Positions 32,932-43,973 of a stretch of 64,000 nucleotides of DNA are shown here, in pieces. Position numbers and translations under genes: made by a program. Source of the stretch: Calliopum simillimum (lineage: Eukaryota; Arthropoda; Insecta; Diptera; Lauxaniidae); assembly GCA_951812925.1 (NCBI GenBank), contig OX638368.1, positions 161,124,492-161,188,491 on the forward strand, read 5' to 3'. Numbering within the stretch: position 1 is the first letter of the stretch; every line of letters starts with the position of its first letter. Below the pieces are notes generated by a model that ran no database searches, was not told the origin of the DNA, and saw only the letters and a list, made by a program, of their open reading frames with translations.

Positions 32932-34570
32932 TCGATTTTACTACGAATTTTTTTTCACAAGTGGTAATACTGGTCCTCAAGTATAACGGTACTCGCACTG
33001 TGGTCTGGATTGAGTTTAGGTTAAACATTCAAGTTTTGCAGTTTGTTAGATGTTATAATAATATTTTCTTTATTTGAAATGAAAAAGTTCTCCCATACAA
33101 AATCGCGAATTGAAACTGTAGCTTACACAAATAGAAAAATGCATAAAATATACTTTAATAATTTCTCTTCCCGGAAGAAACCAAAAACCCATTTGCGTGA
33201 GCTGAATACGGGGAACATATTGATTTTAGAATTCTTTGAAATACAGTTTTCTACCATTTTGCATGTTTTAAAAATAAATGCAAATATGCAAAATATGAAA
33301 CAAAAGACATAACATTAATAAATAACTGTGCTCATTAGACTTGAACTAAATTAAGCACATTTGTTGTTGCTTTCTCATACATTCCTTATAATGTGCGTAT
33401 ACAAGCACAAATAAACTGTCGTCAAAAACACAGCTAATATTGCGTATCATTTGAATCATTTAATGAGGTACATAGTTTTCCAATCTTTTAGGTTTTGATG
33501 TCCAAATTAAGCTGTAATCATTACGCGCAAAAGCACATATAGTTTTTTTATTTATTTAAAGCGAAATTTACGCGATTGAAATTAAGCGCTTCCGGTTTTT
33601 TCAGTACAATATGCTAATGCTTCCAATATGTCGGACTTAAAAAAAATCTGCTAGATAGATTTCTGTGGACTTTTGATAAAACAACCTTACTCGAAATAAG
33701 ACAATTTTCCAGGATTTTAATCATAAAAATAAAACTTAATTTAATGGAAACTATTTTTTTTAGTATTCATTTATAATAAAAAAACTTTAACATTTGTTCC
33801 AATTCATACACAAAAAGAATTGAGAAGCCTCAAAGTAGTTTTTTTGCTCTCCTGAACAGTTGGTACAATCGAGTTAGGTTGTTTTGTCAAAAGTCCACAG
33901 ATTTGATAAATGCTTGTACAATGTTATTGTACGTCTGCCAAAACTGCATTCAACGCTGATTTCTTTGTCGCTCTTTCTATCTTTGTCGAACGCACAGCAA
34001 TATACCGGCGCCGCATAGTGGACCACGGCTGGTCAAAATAGTGAATAGTCAGCGTCATGATATTAGAAACTTATTATGCAGATCTAAATGAAATAATTTG
34101 AAAATAATTTTCACAAAATTTCAGCATATTCTAAAACTTTAAGGAGTGGCGGGGTCATAAAAAGTATAAGCTTATCATTTTTTAAGAAATGTTATGTCTT
34201 TTGTTTCAAAATTTGCATATGCATTTATTTTTAAAACATGCAAAATGGTAAAAAACTGTATATCAAAGAATTCTAAAATCAATATGTTGCACGCATACAG
34301 CTCACGCAAATGGGTTTTTAGTTTCTTCCGAGAAGAGAAATTATTAAAGTATATTTTATGCATTTTTCTATTTGTGTAAGCTTCAGTTTCAACTCGTGAT
34401 TTTGTATGGAAGAACTTTTTCATTTCAAATAAAGAAAATATTATTATAACATCTAAAAAACTGCAAAATTTGATTGTTTGACCTAAACTCAATCCAGACC
34501 ACAGTGCGAGTACCGTTACACTTGAGGACCAGTATTACCACTTGTGAAAAAAAATTCGTAGTAAAATCGA
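32932..34570. repeat. Large inverted repeat with ~380-bp arms
   Basis: The left arm 32932-33313 is repeated in reverse at 34191-34570 with small differences, including CGGTACTCGCACTGTGGTC on the left against its inverse on the right. Between them, a smaller inverted pair (33652-33697 and 33866-33911, CTGTGGACTTTTGA.AAAACAACCT) is nested in the 877-bp spacer. Matching open frames in the two arms (33043-33312 plus, 34175-34492 minus) are two copies of the same arm sequence. Likely a foldback-type insertion in the TIR element. Confidence 0.8.
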
Positions 34571-35213
34571 GTAGTAAAAACGTATCAAAATGTTTCTTTT
34601 TAAATTATATGTTATTTCGATACTGCCAATTATTTGAAGGAACAAATTGACACAAAATGTATTTATATAAACCAATTCTCTTTTAAATTCAATAACTTCA
34701 TAGTTCATTCTAGTTTTTTTTAAGTGAATAATACTTTTTTTATCAAAAAAAATTACTTTTTCGGAAAAAATCGGACCAAATTTAAAAAAAAAATATGGAT
34801 TATGGGACCGAATTCAAAATTTTTTGTAACAATTTTATAAATTGTAAACTATCTTTCACATGACACCAGTTTTTAAAAAATTTTTTCAAGGGTTCTCGAT
34901 GACTACAACCTCGAAAATAGATCCAAGCGAATTTTTTACTTTTTTCTTTTTTGTCACAATAATTACTCTTAAAGCCATAACACACTTTAAAAGCGTAAAA
35001 AATCTATAAAAACTTATATTTGATGAAAGTTGATGTCAAAGTACAAAATTACTTTTTTTATTTTACGTACTAAATTTGCTACGATGGCAGCAAAGCGGCA
35101 ACACGGTTGAATTCACGTATTTACTTGTCCTGTCAAATATACAGTTCGTTGTTTTCGTTTCTTTGTAAACGTTGTGATTTCTGTTAAAACAATTAATAAA
35201 AGTGGGAAAATTA

Positions 35214-36599
35214 AGATGGAAAAAAAAATTTATTGTACAATAAACGAAATGTGCAAGCCAGTAAAATATTTTGTGAAAGAACACATATCGGATTCAGAAA
35301 TGATTCGAAGATCCTGAAGTGCAAGATGTGCCACAGATCATCTTCTTCGATCTTTGATGGATGGAAAATTAGTGGTTTTACAGAAATTAGATAGCGATCG
35401 TGGTAACAAAATGTGCGACATAGAAGAGGATGAAGAAATTGCTGATAAAAGTGATGTAAATGTACTCTTAATTTCAATGCCACAGCAAAATTCATCCCCA
35501 CTTGAAAATTCAGTTGTTTCACCTCAATGCATCAACGATTCACTAAGTCCTGAGATTTTACATATAGAATTTGTAAATAAAGACAATCTCGCGATTGCAA
35601 ATTCAGAAGTGGGATCCCGTGAAAAGCCATCAGAAGAGTCGTCAAATAAAAATGTATGCCAACGAAAAATTTATTAACTTTCATTATTCATGATGTTTAT
35701 TTTAATTTGCATAGGTTATAATCGAAGAGAACTCAAATAATGAGTCAAATCCAGAAAATTTAAACGAAGGAGAGCCAAGTGGTACACAAAGATTGATTGT
35801 AAAGGGCAATAGTAAGTCTACAATAGCTTATGGATCACCATTACCTTTCACATTTGATTTGAATGAAATAATTGCTGAATCCGGTATCACTGCTCAGAAT
35901 CAACATAAGTTCATTGCTTAGTGGGGGGCATATTTATGGAACACTACTAATGGTGATCCATCGAAGAAAGACTATTCTCATCTTTTGCCTTTAAATTTAC
36001 TTGCACCACTATTAAAATGAACGACACATAAGTATGCAGATATAAATATTTGGGAATATTTACTCATCATTATTTCTGAATAAATAGGTATTATTTGCGT
36101 TCTTTAATATTAAAGCTGTAACTGCAGAATCTATTTTTGATGCAACAGAGTCAATGCTTAATAAACTAATGGAATACTTCAAAATAATGAAAAAAGATGA
36201 ATATTCTAAAATGACTGCTCTCTCCAAATTGTGCGCTCAATTGATCAATAAAAGAGTCGTTCACACAAAGAAACATCTTGCTTTATTTGTTGTAAAAGAG
36301 GTTTGTGTATGAAAAACAATCAAACGTATTTCCAATTATTTAAATTATTAAAATTTTATCAGGTGATGACATCAGCTGAGTCTTTGATAACTCAAAAAAA
36401 TGATGCACCAAGAGCTGTAATATTCGTATCAGAAAGAGAGATAAGGAACGCCTACTATGGCTACAATGTGTGGCACAGAACATTTCCAACAGGAAATTAT
36501 ATCGAAGCTGAAATTTTAAATAACAAAGTGGATAAAAAAGTACAACCGTTCAAAAATTTATCCGTGACAGAGATAATTATTTTCAAAATTCTAATCTAG
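35214..36599 (+). pseudogene. Broken multi-exon gene of unknown family
   Basis: Four exon-like blocks can be joined in phase. Block 1 runs from an ATG at about 35217 to a donor at 35653 (AAT|GTATGC). Block 2 starts after TTTGCATAG at 35715 (VIIEENSNNESNPENL...). Block 3 (IKAVTAESIFDATESML...) ends at 36300 (GAG|GTTTGT). Block 4 runs 36363-36599 after TTTTATCAG (VMTSAESLITQ... to TAG). Both clear introns are phase 0 and about 61-62 bp, usual for flies. In-frame TAG (35919-35921), TGA (36018-36020) and an early TGA near 35314 break it. Block 1 has a KCKMCHR cysteine pair in another frame. No domain is recognised. It may be the element's transposase or a captured host gene. Confidence 0.5.
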
Positions 36600-37798
36600 A
36601 AAAACCTGACAAAGTTAAAACTTAAAAAATTTGTCAGTATTTTTCATTTAATTTTAAAAAATTGACTTTCAACCAAAATGTTAAAAGAGGTGTTTACTTC
36701 TATAGTAATATGAATTGATTTTAAGAATTTTTAAGTGTGTTACTTAATGACATTTTATATATAGAAAATTGATTTTTTAATTGAACTTTTAGTCATATAT
36801 TATATTATGTGTTAGAAAAATGCATTGATAGATTTATATGTAAGTCGATCTTTGCAAATATATGACTAAAAGTTCAATTAAAAAATCAATTTTGTAATAT
36901 GAATTGTTTTTTTTTTTTTCTCTTAGTCAAATATGTAATTGAATTTCTTTTTATGTTTTTACTACATACAATATAACATTCTTAAGCCTTTATTGAACTA
37001 AACTTGTATTTCCTTAAGGAAAAAAAAAATGTTTATTTTTATAAATGTAGCCTACCAGTCGCCCGTTACTATTAAAGAGTAAAATTTAAAGGTTTATTCG
37101 TATTTTTTATTTTATTTTTAATTGGAAGAATTAGGAACTACACACTTCTCAAAAGCGTGTTACATCAACGCACGTCTACGTGTGTAATTTAAATAACACG
37201 CCAGGAAACGCGTAAGAAATGACTACAAGAAAAAACACACTTAAATGCGTAAAAAGAACACATTACGATTTGCAGTGTATAGCTCATTTCTAAGACGAAG
37301 AACAATTCTTAATGATGCATATAACAGGAAAGAACAAAACAATTTCATGCGTCTTTTATACAAGTTATTATAAACTTTTATGCAAAACAAATTTTCAGCA
37401 AATTATTTGCAAATCTTTTTGAATAAAAGTTTCTAGGTCTGAAAAAAAGCCATAAGTACAAACTATTTTTATATATGTTTTTATGAATTTCTTTACATAC
37501 TAATTTATGTATTTGTTTTTGAAGTTTGTTTATGTTTTCATTAAATAAATTAAAATTGTTAAACAATCCTTGTCGTTTTAATACTTGTATTTCCAGAACC
37601 TTAATTTGGAGACGATACGACGATAGAAACTAAGACTACTTACAAACAATAGTTAAAACTCCTATAGGATTAAATATATAATATATAAAAATGAAGGGTG
37701 CTATATGACACCAATTTGAACAATCAGAGGGTGTTATATGACACCTTTTTTGAATCGCTGTGACACTCTACCTTTTGAGTTGATGGCAACGTAGCGTG

Positions 37799-38188
37799 TT
37801 TGATTCACCTATATTTGAGTATATATTTACTAAGTATATTGGTAATGACTGTTTTTATAATTAAACTAAAAGTGCAAACTTTTATTTTGATCCCGACACT
37901 TCTAAATAAGGAAAGTTGTCCCCAATGTTATTATTTCCAAACTTTAAAGTGGTGTCGATGGCTGGTTGTATTCAGAGTTCCATACTTTTATTCTTGAATG
38001 TATTGTTGAATTTTACTGCAATGATGAATCTATCAAATATGTCATACTTTGATGAACAACAACTTAATTATCTTCCCGAATAATAATAATTTTGCTATGA
38101 CTTTTTAATTTTTACTGCCTTTTAATGATTGCCAGAATACAAAGTCGTTAAAATAATATCTTCTTGTTGAATGTTTTCCTACTTGTAG
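37799..38188. other. Short non-coding stretch
   Basis: AT-rich sequence between the hAT right end and the candidate exon. A 65-codon frame at 37800-37997 has no clear splice context. Nothing else is seen. Confidence 0.4.
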
Positions 38189-38388
38189 ATCAAAAGTTTT
38201 ATTACTCTCCTAATCATTATGGGTTCATTCCATTGGACGGACGTTATGGAGAAAAGGAAACAACTCATGACATAATGCTTTGGTTTTATTTTTACAACCA
38301 AATCAAAACAGATCGTAAAACTATAATGAATGCTATAGCTAACTCGTTTCCAAATTTTCCTAGACATTACACTTGGATCTACAATTGA
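38189..38388 (+). CDS. Possible last exon of an unknown gene
   Basis: The acceptor TTTTCCTACTTGTAG ends at 38188 and is followed by an open frame of 66 codons to TGA. The translation is not low-complexity (FYYSPNHYGFIPLDGRYGE ... FPNFPRHYTWIY) and is rich in aromatic residues with balanced charge, unlike the chance frames nearby. The exon would begin in codon position 2. No donor exon could be found in the window, and no AATAAA follows closely. It could be a host exon or a transposon relic. I do not recognise the protein. Confidence 0.35.
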
Positions 38389-41300
38389 AAGTCATAAATT
38401 TCATGTTCACAGCGCATAAAACCACCTAAAGGTTACAACAACGACAACAACACGGAATCTTATCAACAAGTTTCATTTTCATTTGCGCTCCCATTCCCGG
38501 CTGTCTGACTGTGTCTCTTGTGTTTTTTATGTGCATTTTACTCGTATTTTTATTTTCATTTAAGCTTCGATTTTACGACCAACAAATTGTACAACAAATT
38601 ACACGATAAATGAAAAATTATGACAGCCAAAACGGGCTCAGGCGACCCACAAAAAAGCCGGCACCGTTCGCCGCCACCGCTGCCTGCCAATGGCATAACC
38701 AAGAGACAACCAACCCAACCCAGCCGAAGAGAGCAAGGATGAAAGAAAGGTTGGAAGGTTGGTTGCTGCCTTGTCGCTCGTAAAATCATCTGATGCGTCA
38801 ATTTGACATTAAGTAAGTGTCATTTGGGTTGTTGCTGTCGCTGTCGCTGTCATTGATGGCGTTGGTCGATGTTTTCCCGCTTTGTTGGGTTGTTCCAGCA
38901 ATAGGAATTGAAAAGAATTGAGTCATCGGCTCTGATTTGCTTGCTTTTTCCACTTAGAAAGTCGTAAAACTTGGCTCGGAAATGAAATTTTACGACTTTT
39001 TCCTTGTGAAAGTGGCAAAGAATGACAAGAAGCATTAATTTTCTGCCTTTCCTTGCTGCTTAGAGTGTATCTGAGAGTGTGTGTACGTGTGTCCTTGGTA
39101 TCCTGATAAAACAAGAACAACATCATCTAAAGGTGCTAACATTTATAGGTTTATTACATATACATTCTGTCATAAAAGTTGTAAAAGGTGTGCAACAAGT
39201 GGATTGTTTTAGAAGATAATAATCGTCCTTGAGGAGTAGTTAAGGGATTATTATTTAGCAGCTATTTGGCAAAAGGTCATTATACATTCTGAAGCAAACA
39301 TAATACATAGTTGAATGAAACAACAGCAATAAAATTTAAGAAAAAACAACTGATCCGCAATCGTTTTTTAATGTTAAACTCACTTTATTTTTCTTGAGTT
39401 CTTTGTATCTTTCCATAGCTAATGACCTCAAGAAAGGTCTTCAGCAAAGGCCTTCAATTAAATACCTCCAAGTACCCGATGATTGAAGTAATTTGAGACC
39501 GGAGCACGGAGGCTTTTTTAAATATATTTTTCAACACAAAAAACTCAAATCCATTTCAATAATTTTAAACAATTTAGGGATATGCCATCAACACCGGAAA
39601 AAACGATACTTTGCTTCGAAAATCTGATGATTTTAAAGTAAATCGCTTTTGAGAATATGGTTTCAACAGCAAGGAGATTTTGATCAATGAGTTAATGGTA
39701 GGTGGCACAGTAATAAGTAGTGTCGATTCTGGGAATTCTTCCTATAGGTCTCTTGAGGTCAATCACTAATAGTGAGTAATCATTGTGTTCGGAACAGTAA
39801 CAGTTGAAAACAAAAAAAAAAAAAAAAATAAAAAAATCTCAATCAAGTATATATCAGAAAAACCATATGAATCTATGCTTCATATAAACGATGTTTTGTT
39901 GGCAATGAGAGTGTAGACGAGTTCTATTGGAAAATTGGTTATTCAAGAAAATATAAAGATGCAATTTCTGAAATGCCTTTACGTTATATATTCGAAGAAA
40001 TCCAATTCTTAGATCCTAAAATTGTTTTTAATGTTTTAAAAAGCAACTCCATATCAAAAAAATTAGATCTATAATCTAGCGAAATGTAGTTAGAATTTAG
40101 ACATATGTACACACAAAAAAAAAAAGTTGTAAAATCAAATGAAAATGTATTTAACTCAAAAACTTTCCGATACGAAAGGGCGCCAAAGAGGATTGTATTT
40201 AAATCAAAAACAAGAGTTTTAAAATCAAAAACCCAAAAACGTCGTAGTTTTAACTGTAGAACGAACGCTTTTGAATCAAATACAAAGTTATTAAATAAAT
40301 GAAATTTTCTTTTAATTCAAAAACATTTAACATTTGTTTTGAAAATAGTCATGTTTTTAAATCGAATACGTTCCCACTTAATTTTAGAACCAGTTATTTT
40401 TTTCTGTGTACTCGTATTTGACACGCCAGTCTTTTCGGGATCTAAAAAAAAGTTTCGAGTGCCCAAAGTTTGTTTACGGGATTTTGTTCAACATCGTGTT
40501 TGGACATGTTTTAAATAAAAAACATCAAAGTCCTTAGAGCACTTGGTTTTCGTCGAATTTTTTTATATAAGTCTTTCAGTAGCACTCAAGCAAATATAAA
40601 AGCTTAGTTCTTTTGACCAAACCTATGTATTCCAATGTTTTCGCTGATTCCGAATCTGGAATCAAAACTACTCTATTGATTATGATTTTTGTGATATCAT
40701 GACCTAAAGATTTGTTCCCATCTTTAAGTGCAATTTTTGGAAATTCTACTACTACCTCCAAAAATCTGTTTGAGAGTTTTCTCTAATTTTTGAAGGTCAT
40801 TTAGAGGTAGCTCATCACTCTTTTAAGCAAAATCTCGCCTTGATTTGGTTTTTATTTTATTAGGTACTATCTCAAAAATGCTGGGAATGAGTCATGCGAT
40901 ATCTTAAATTTTTCACCTTAAATAAAGGTAAGTACATCAAAAAAAAAAAAAAAAAAAATAGTAACTCAAACTAAACATCAACCATATAGAGTTTTTTTTA
41001 GCAAAAGTACCCACAAGAAAAGTTCTTTCGAAAATGCTTTAAAATGCTCAAATTATTCAAAGTCATAATGAAATCACAAAGGAAGCATTTTTTAGAACAT
41101 TTTACCTTCTACATCATATTATGATAGGTATTTTTAACCACTCTTTCCTGAAACTAAATAGTTTATAATTGGTTCACCATTATAGAAAAGAAGAGCATTA
41201 AGCTTGAGAGGAATGCGTAAAAAATTTAATAAAATGACAAATGACATATTGGAAAATGTACATTTTTTGAATCATATTTTCATGGAATTTCCAAAAATTA

Positions 41301-42324
41301 TTTTTTTTTTTGAATCCAATACAAAAAAAAAACGCTCATTCCATTAAGAATTTATAAATTTCAACGGTTACTAACACCCTGTAAAAATATCCCACAACAA
41401 ATAAAACAGAAAAAATCTCTCATCGAAAAAAATAAAAAAAAAATAAAAATCCCACGCCTGCGCAGACAAAACAGGAGAAGAGCAGATATGAAAAATATCT
41501 TCAGACGTTGTCGCCAAGAATTTCCAATTTCGAAATGTCGCTAAACAGAAAAAAAAAAAACTCACTTAAGTACAGCATCCTTGCATTATCCTTGCAGTAG
41601 AAAATATGAAATAAAATGAATTACATTCTTCAGTTCGCTGGCTCGTAACCGTTGTTCTTGTTGTTGTTGTTTTTATAGCAACTGCTTAAAAGTGTTGTTG
41701 CTTTTGTTCAAAAAATTAAGATGCCCTGCTAAAGAAATCCTTAGGGGAATGTGCGTTACGCTTGAGCGCGTTACGTTAAACGTAAAAAATTCTACATCTG
41801 CGTCCATTTTCAATGTTTCTTCTTCTTCATCATCTTCTTCTTCCATCAACGTTGGAATCAGTCATTCAAAATGGTCGTAAATCGAGAAAATTGACTTTTG
41901 AAGAACAACATTCGCACACATACATACTTACATACAACGTTCACAAAGGACGAACATTTAATTAGTATTATGTCTATGGGCTTAAAGACTATGCAACAGC
42001 GACAGACAGACGCAGGTAGAAAGTTTTTCAGTTGCCATAGAATATGCAGAGTGTACTCCATCTCTTAGGGCGCATCCGAAGAACGACAGAATCTTCAAGA
42101 GCGTGGCTAATTTCATTACATTGACAATGTGAATTTCACTTTCACCCGACAAATGAAAGATAAAATTGATATCCTTGGTGCGAGGACAGCAAAATACAAG
42201 CATGTAATTTAACACCTTAGCGCTGGCTGCAGACTTTCGGTGATGCTGTACTTGAATTGACGTTCGAAATTTGGTGTCTCTGAAGGAAACTTTATAATTT
42301 TAGAAAAATTAAAAATATAAATAG
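38389..42324. other. Non-coding stretch
   Basis: No gene supported. 38440-39120 is less AT-rich with no transposon ends visible and may be host regulatory DNA. Poly-A runs lie near 39810 and 40940. A TTCTTC/ATC microsatellite is at about 41817-41845. Open frames of 60-80 codons here lack domains and splice context. Confidence 0.4.
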
Positions 42325-43965
42325 TAGAGTGGTCCAAAATCCGAAAGTGTTAAAAAGTCAAGGTGCGCGCAACTTTTCTGAATCCTTGGATCCAGCTGAT
42401 TACAAAAAGTGCTTTGGAACCAAAAAAAAATTGCGTTTAGATATTCCGCAAAGAGCTTGAAGGTACTTTTTTTAGGAATTTTTGTGCTTTTGAGTACTTT
42501 TTTTAATTTAAACGCTATATCTTTTTAACCAGATAAGGTTGCAAAAATAAAATTGCATTTTTGTAAGAATATTTTGGGTCAAATTCTGCATCAATAATAA
42601 TAAATCTAGTCTTTCCCAATTTTTTTTAGCAGCACTTTAAACTTCAAAATTTGTTAATTTTTGAACATTCAAGAACCGATTTTTTTCTTATTTTGCTCTA
42701 GCAAATTTTTTTCAAAATTTTTATATTCTTATGCATTAATTTATCTTTGAAATAATTTCAACAACTAAGCTTTTTGCAACAGTTTTACTCACTAAAAACA
42801 ATTAAGTATAATTATATTCAATTAAAAAAAAAATTCATTTTAATGCTTTCAAGGCATTGAAATAAGATATCTTAATGGGATGACGTAAGGTACCACTTTT
42901 TTCTTATAAATTCATTAGTTCCTAATCTTCTGAGCAAAACAACATTCTTCGCAATATCGAAACCTTGGCACTTCATGTTATTTTTGGCAAAATAGGTTAA
43001 CAGATAGTTTTCATAGATTTTCTAAGGAAACTACAAAAGTAAATAAATCGAAAAGAAACTAAAATAGTCATTTTGGATGTATTTGTTGATGCTGATTCCG
43101 AATTCGGTATCTTGTACGGTTAAGGAGATATTTTTACATAAAAGTATGAGAATCACCGTTTTAGCTCTTTTTAAAATGATATTACAAGTCAAGGTTACTT
43201 TCAGCCACAAAAAATTGTATAGTGGTTAAAAGTGCCAGTCTGATTCTTTAAAATTCAATTTAAATTATACCGATATCTTTTTTATCCTCTGAGTTATCCT
43301 AACCTAAAAAGTTGAAAAAGTGCAAGAAACACGTTTTTCTATTATTTCTGCTTACGATATTTCGGAGGAACAAAGAAATATCGATACAATTTAAATTGGG
43401 TTTTAAAGAAAAAGACTGTCACTTTTAACTTCCATACCAGGCTGAAAGTTACCATGTTGTGATATAACAGCTTCAAAAATAGCAAAAACGGTGTTTTTTG
43501 CATTTTTAGGTTAGGATATCTCTAAAACCGTATGGGGTAGAGCAATTCTGAGACCGGATTTAATATTTTCATGAACACATACATCGCAAATGACTATTGT
43601 TGTTTCTATTTCACTATGAAAATTTTAAACTCAAAGTTTTTTTGGGCCAAATTTGATTATATTTTACGGTTTTAAGTAAGTAAAATTAAGCTTATAGCTT
43701 AGTTGTGGGAATCAATTGATAGATAAATTAATGCATAAAAAAATAATAATATAAAAAAAAATTTGCTAGAGCAAAATAAGAAAAAAATCGGTTCTTGAAT
43801 GTCCAAACACCTCAAAAAATTAACAAATTTTAAAGTTTAAAGTGCTGCTAAAAAAAATTGGGAAAGACTTTTTGTAATCAGCAGGATCCAAGGATTCAGA
43901 AAAGTTGCGCGCACCTTGACTTTTTAACACTTTTGGTTTTTCCATACAAAATTTGGACCACACTA
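42325..43965. mobile_element. Long-TIR hAT-like MITE (1,641 bp)
   Basis: The ends TAGAGTGGTCCAAA and TTTGGACCACACTA are inverted repeats, flanked by a perfect 8-bp duplication ATAAATAG (42317-42324 and 43966-43973). The inverted repeats run inward for roughly 450 bp with small gaps (for example GGTGCGCGCAACTTTTCTGA near the left end, its inverse near 43900). A second inverted pair fills the centre (about 43190-43450). No transposase frame exists. The 8-bp duplication points to hAT. The extremely long arms are foldback-like. Confidence 0.82.
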
Positions 43966-43973
43966 ATAAATAG

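Larger units (their letters stand above)
32218..37277 (+). mobile_element. TIR element with subterminal TGTGTAA repeats and a captured or own gene
   Basis: The ends are CACTGCAAATC (32218) and GATTTGCAGTG (to 37277), perfect 11-bp inverted repeats, each with TA directly outside. The first ~290 bp and last ~150 bp are full of TTACAC/TGTGTAA/ACACG-type motifs in both orientations, a pattern of transposase-binding subterminal repeats. Inside are a 1.6-kb palindrome (32932-34570) and a broken spliced gene (35214-36599). I do not recognise the family. It lies inside a hAT element, so it arrived later. Confidence 0.65.
31027..37790 (+). mobile_element. Decayed hAT transposon, host of a second insertion
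   Basis: The left end reads CAGCGTTGCCAT; the right end reads ATGGCAAC, its inverse less the last four bases. Both are flanked by GTAGCGTG. GTGACAC/GTGTCAC motifs are crowded near both ends: about seven copies at 31040-31140, plus ATGACACC twice and GTGACAC once at 37705-37765. They look like transposase-binding subterminal repeats. A C-terminal hAT transposase remnant lies at 31395-31727. Removing the inner TIR element (32218-37277) leaves about 1.7 kb, so the hAT was internally deleted before or after receiving it. Confidence 0.78.

Noticed and set aside
33043..34492. Two similar ~90-105-codon proteins on opposite strands
   Set aside because: They are the two arms of one inverted repeat; similarity follows from the DNA duplication, not from a gene pair.
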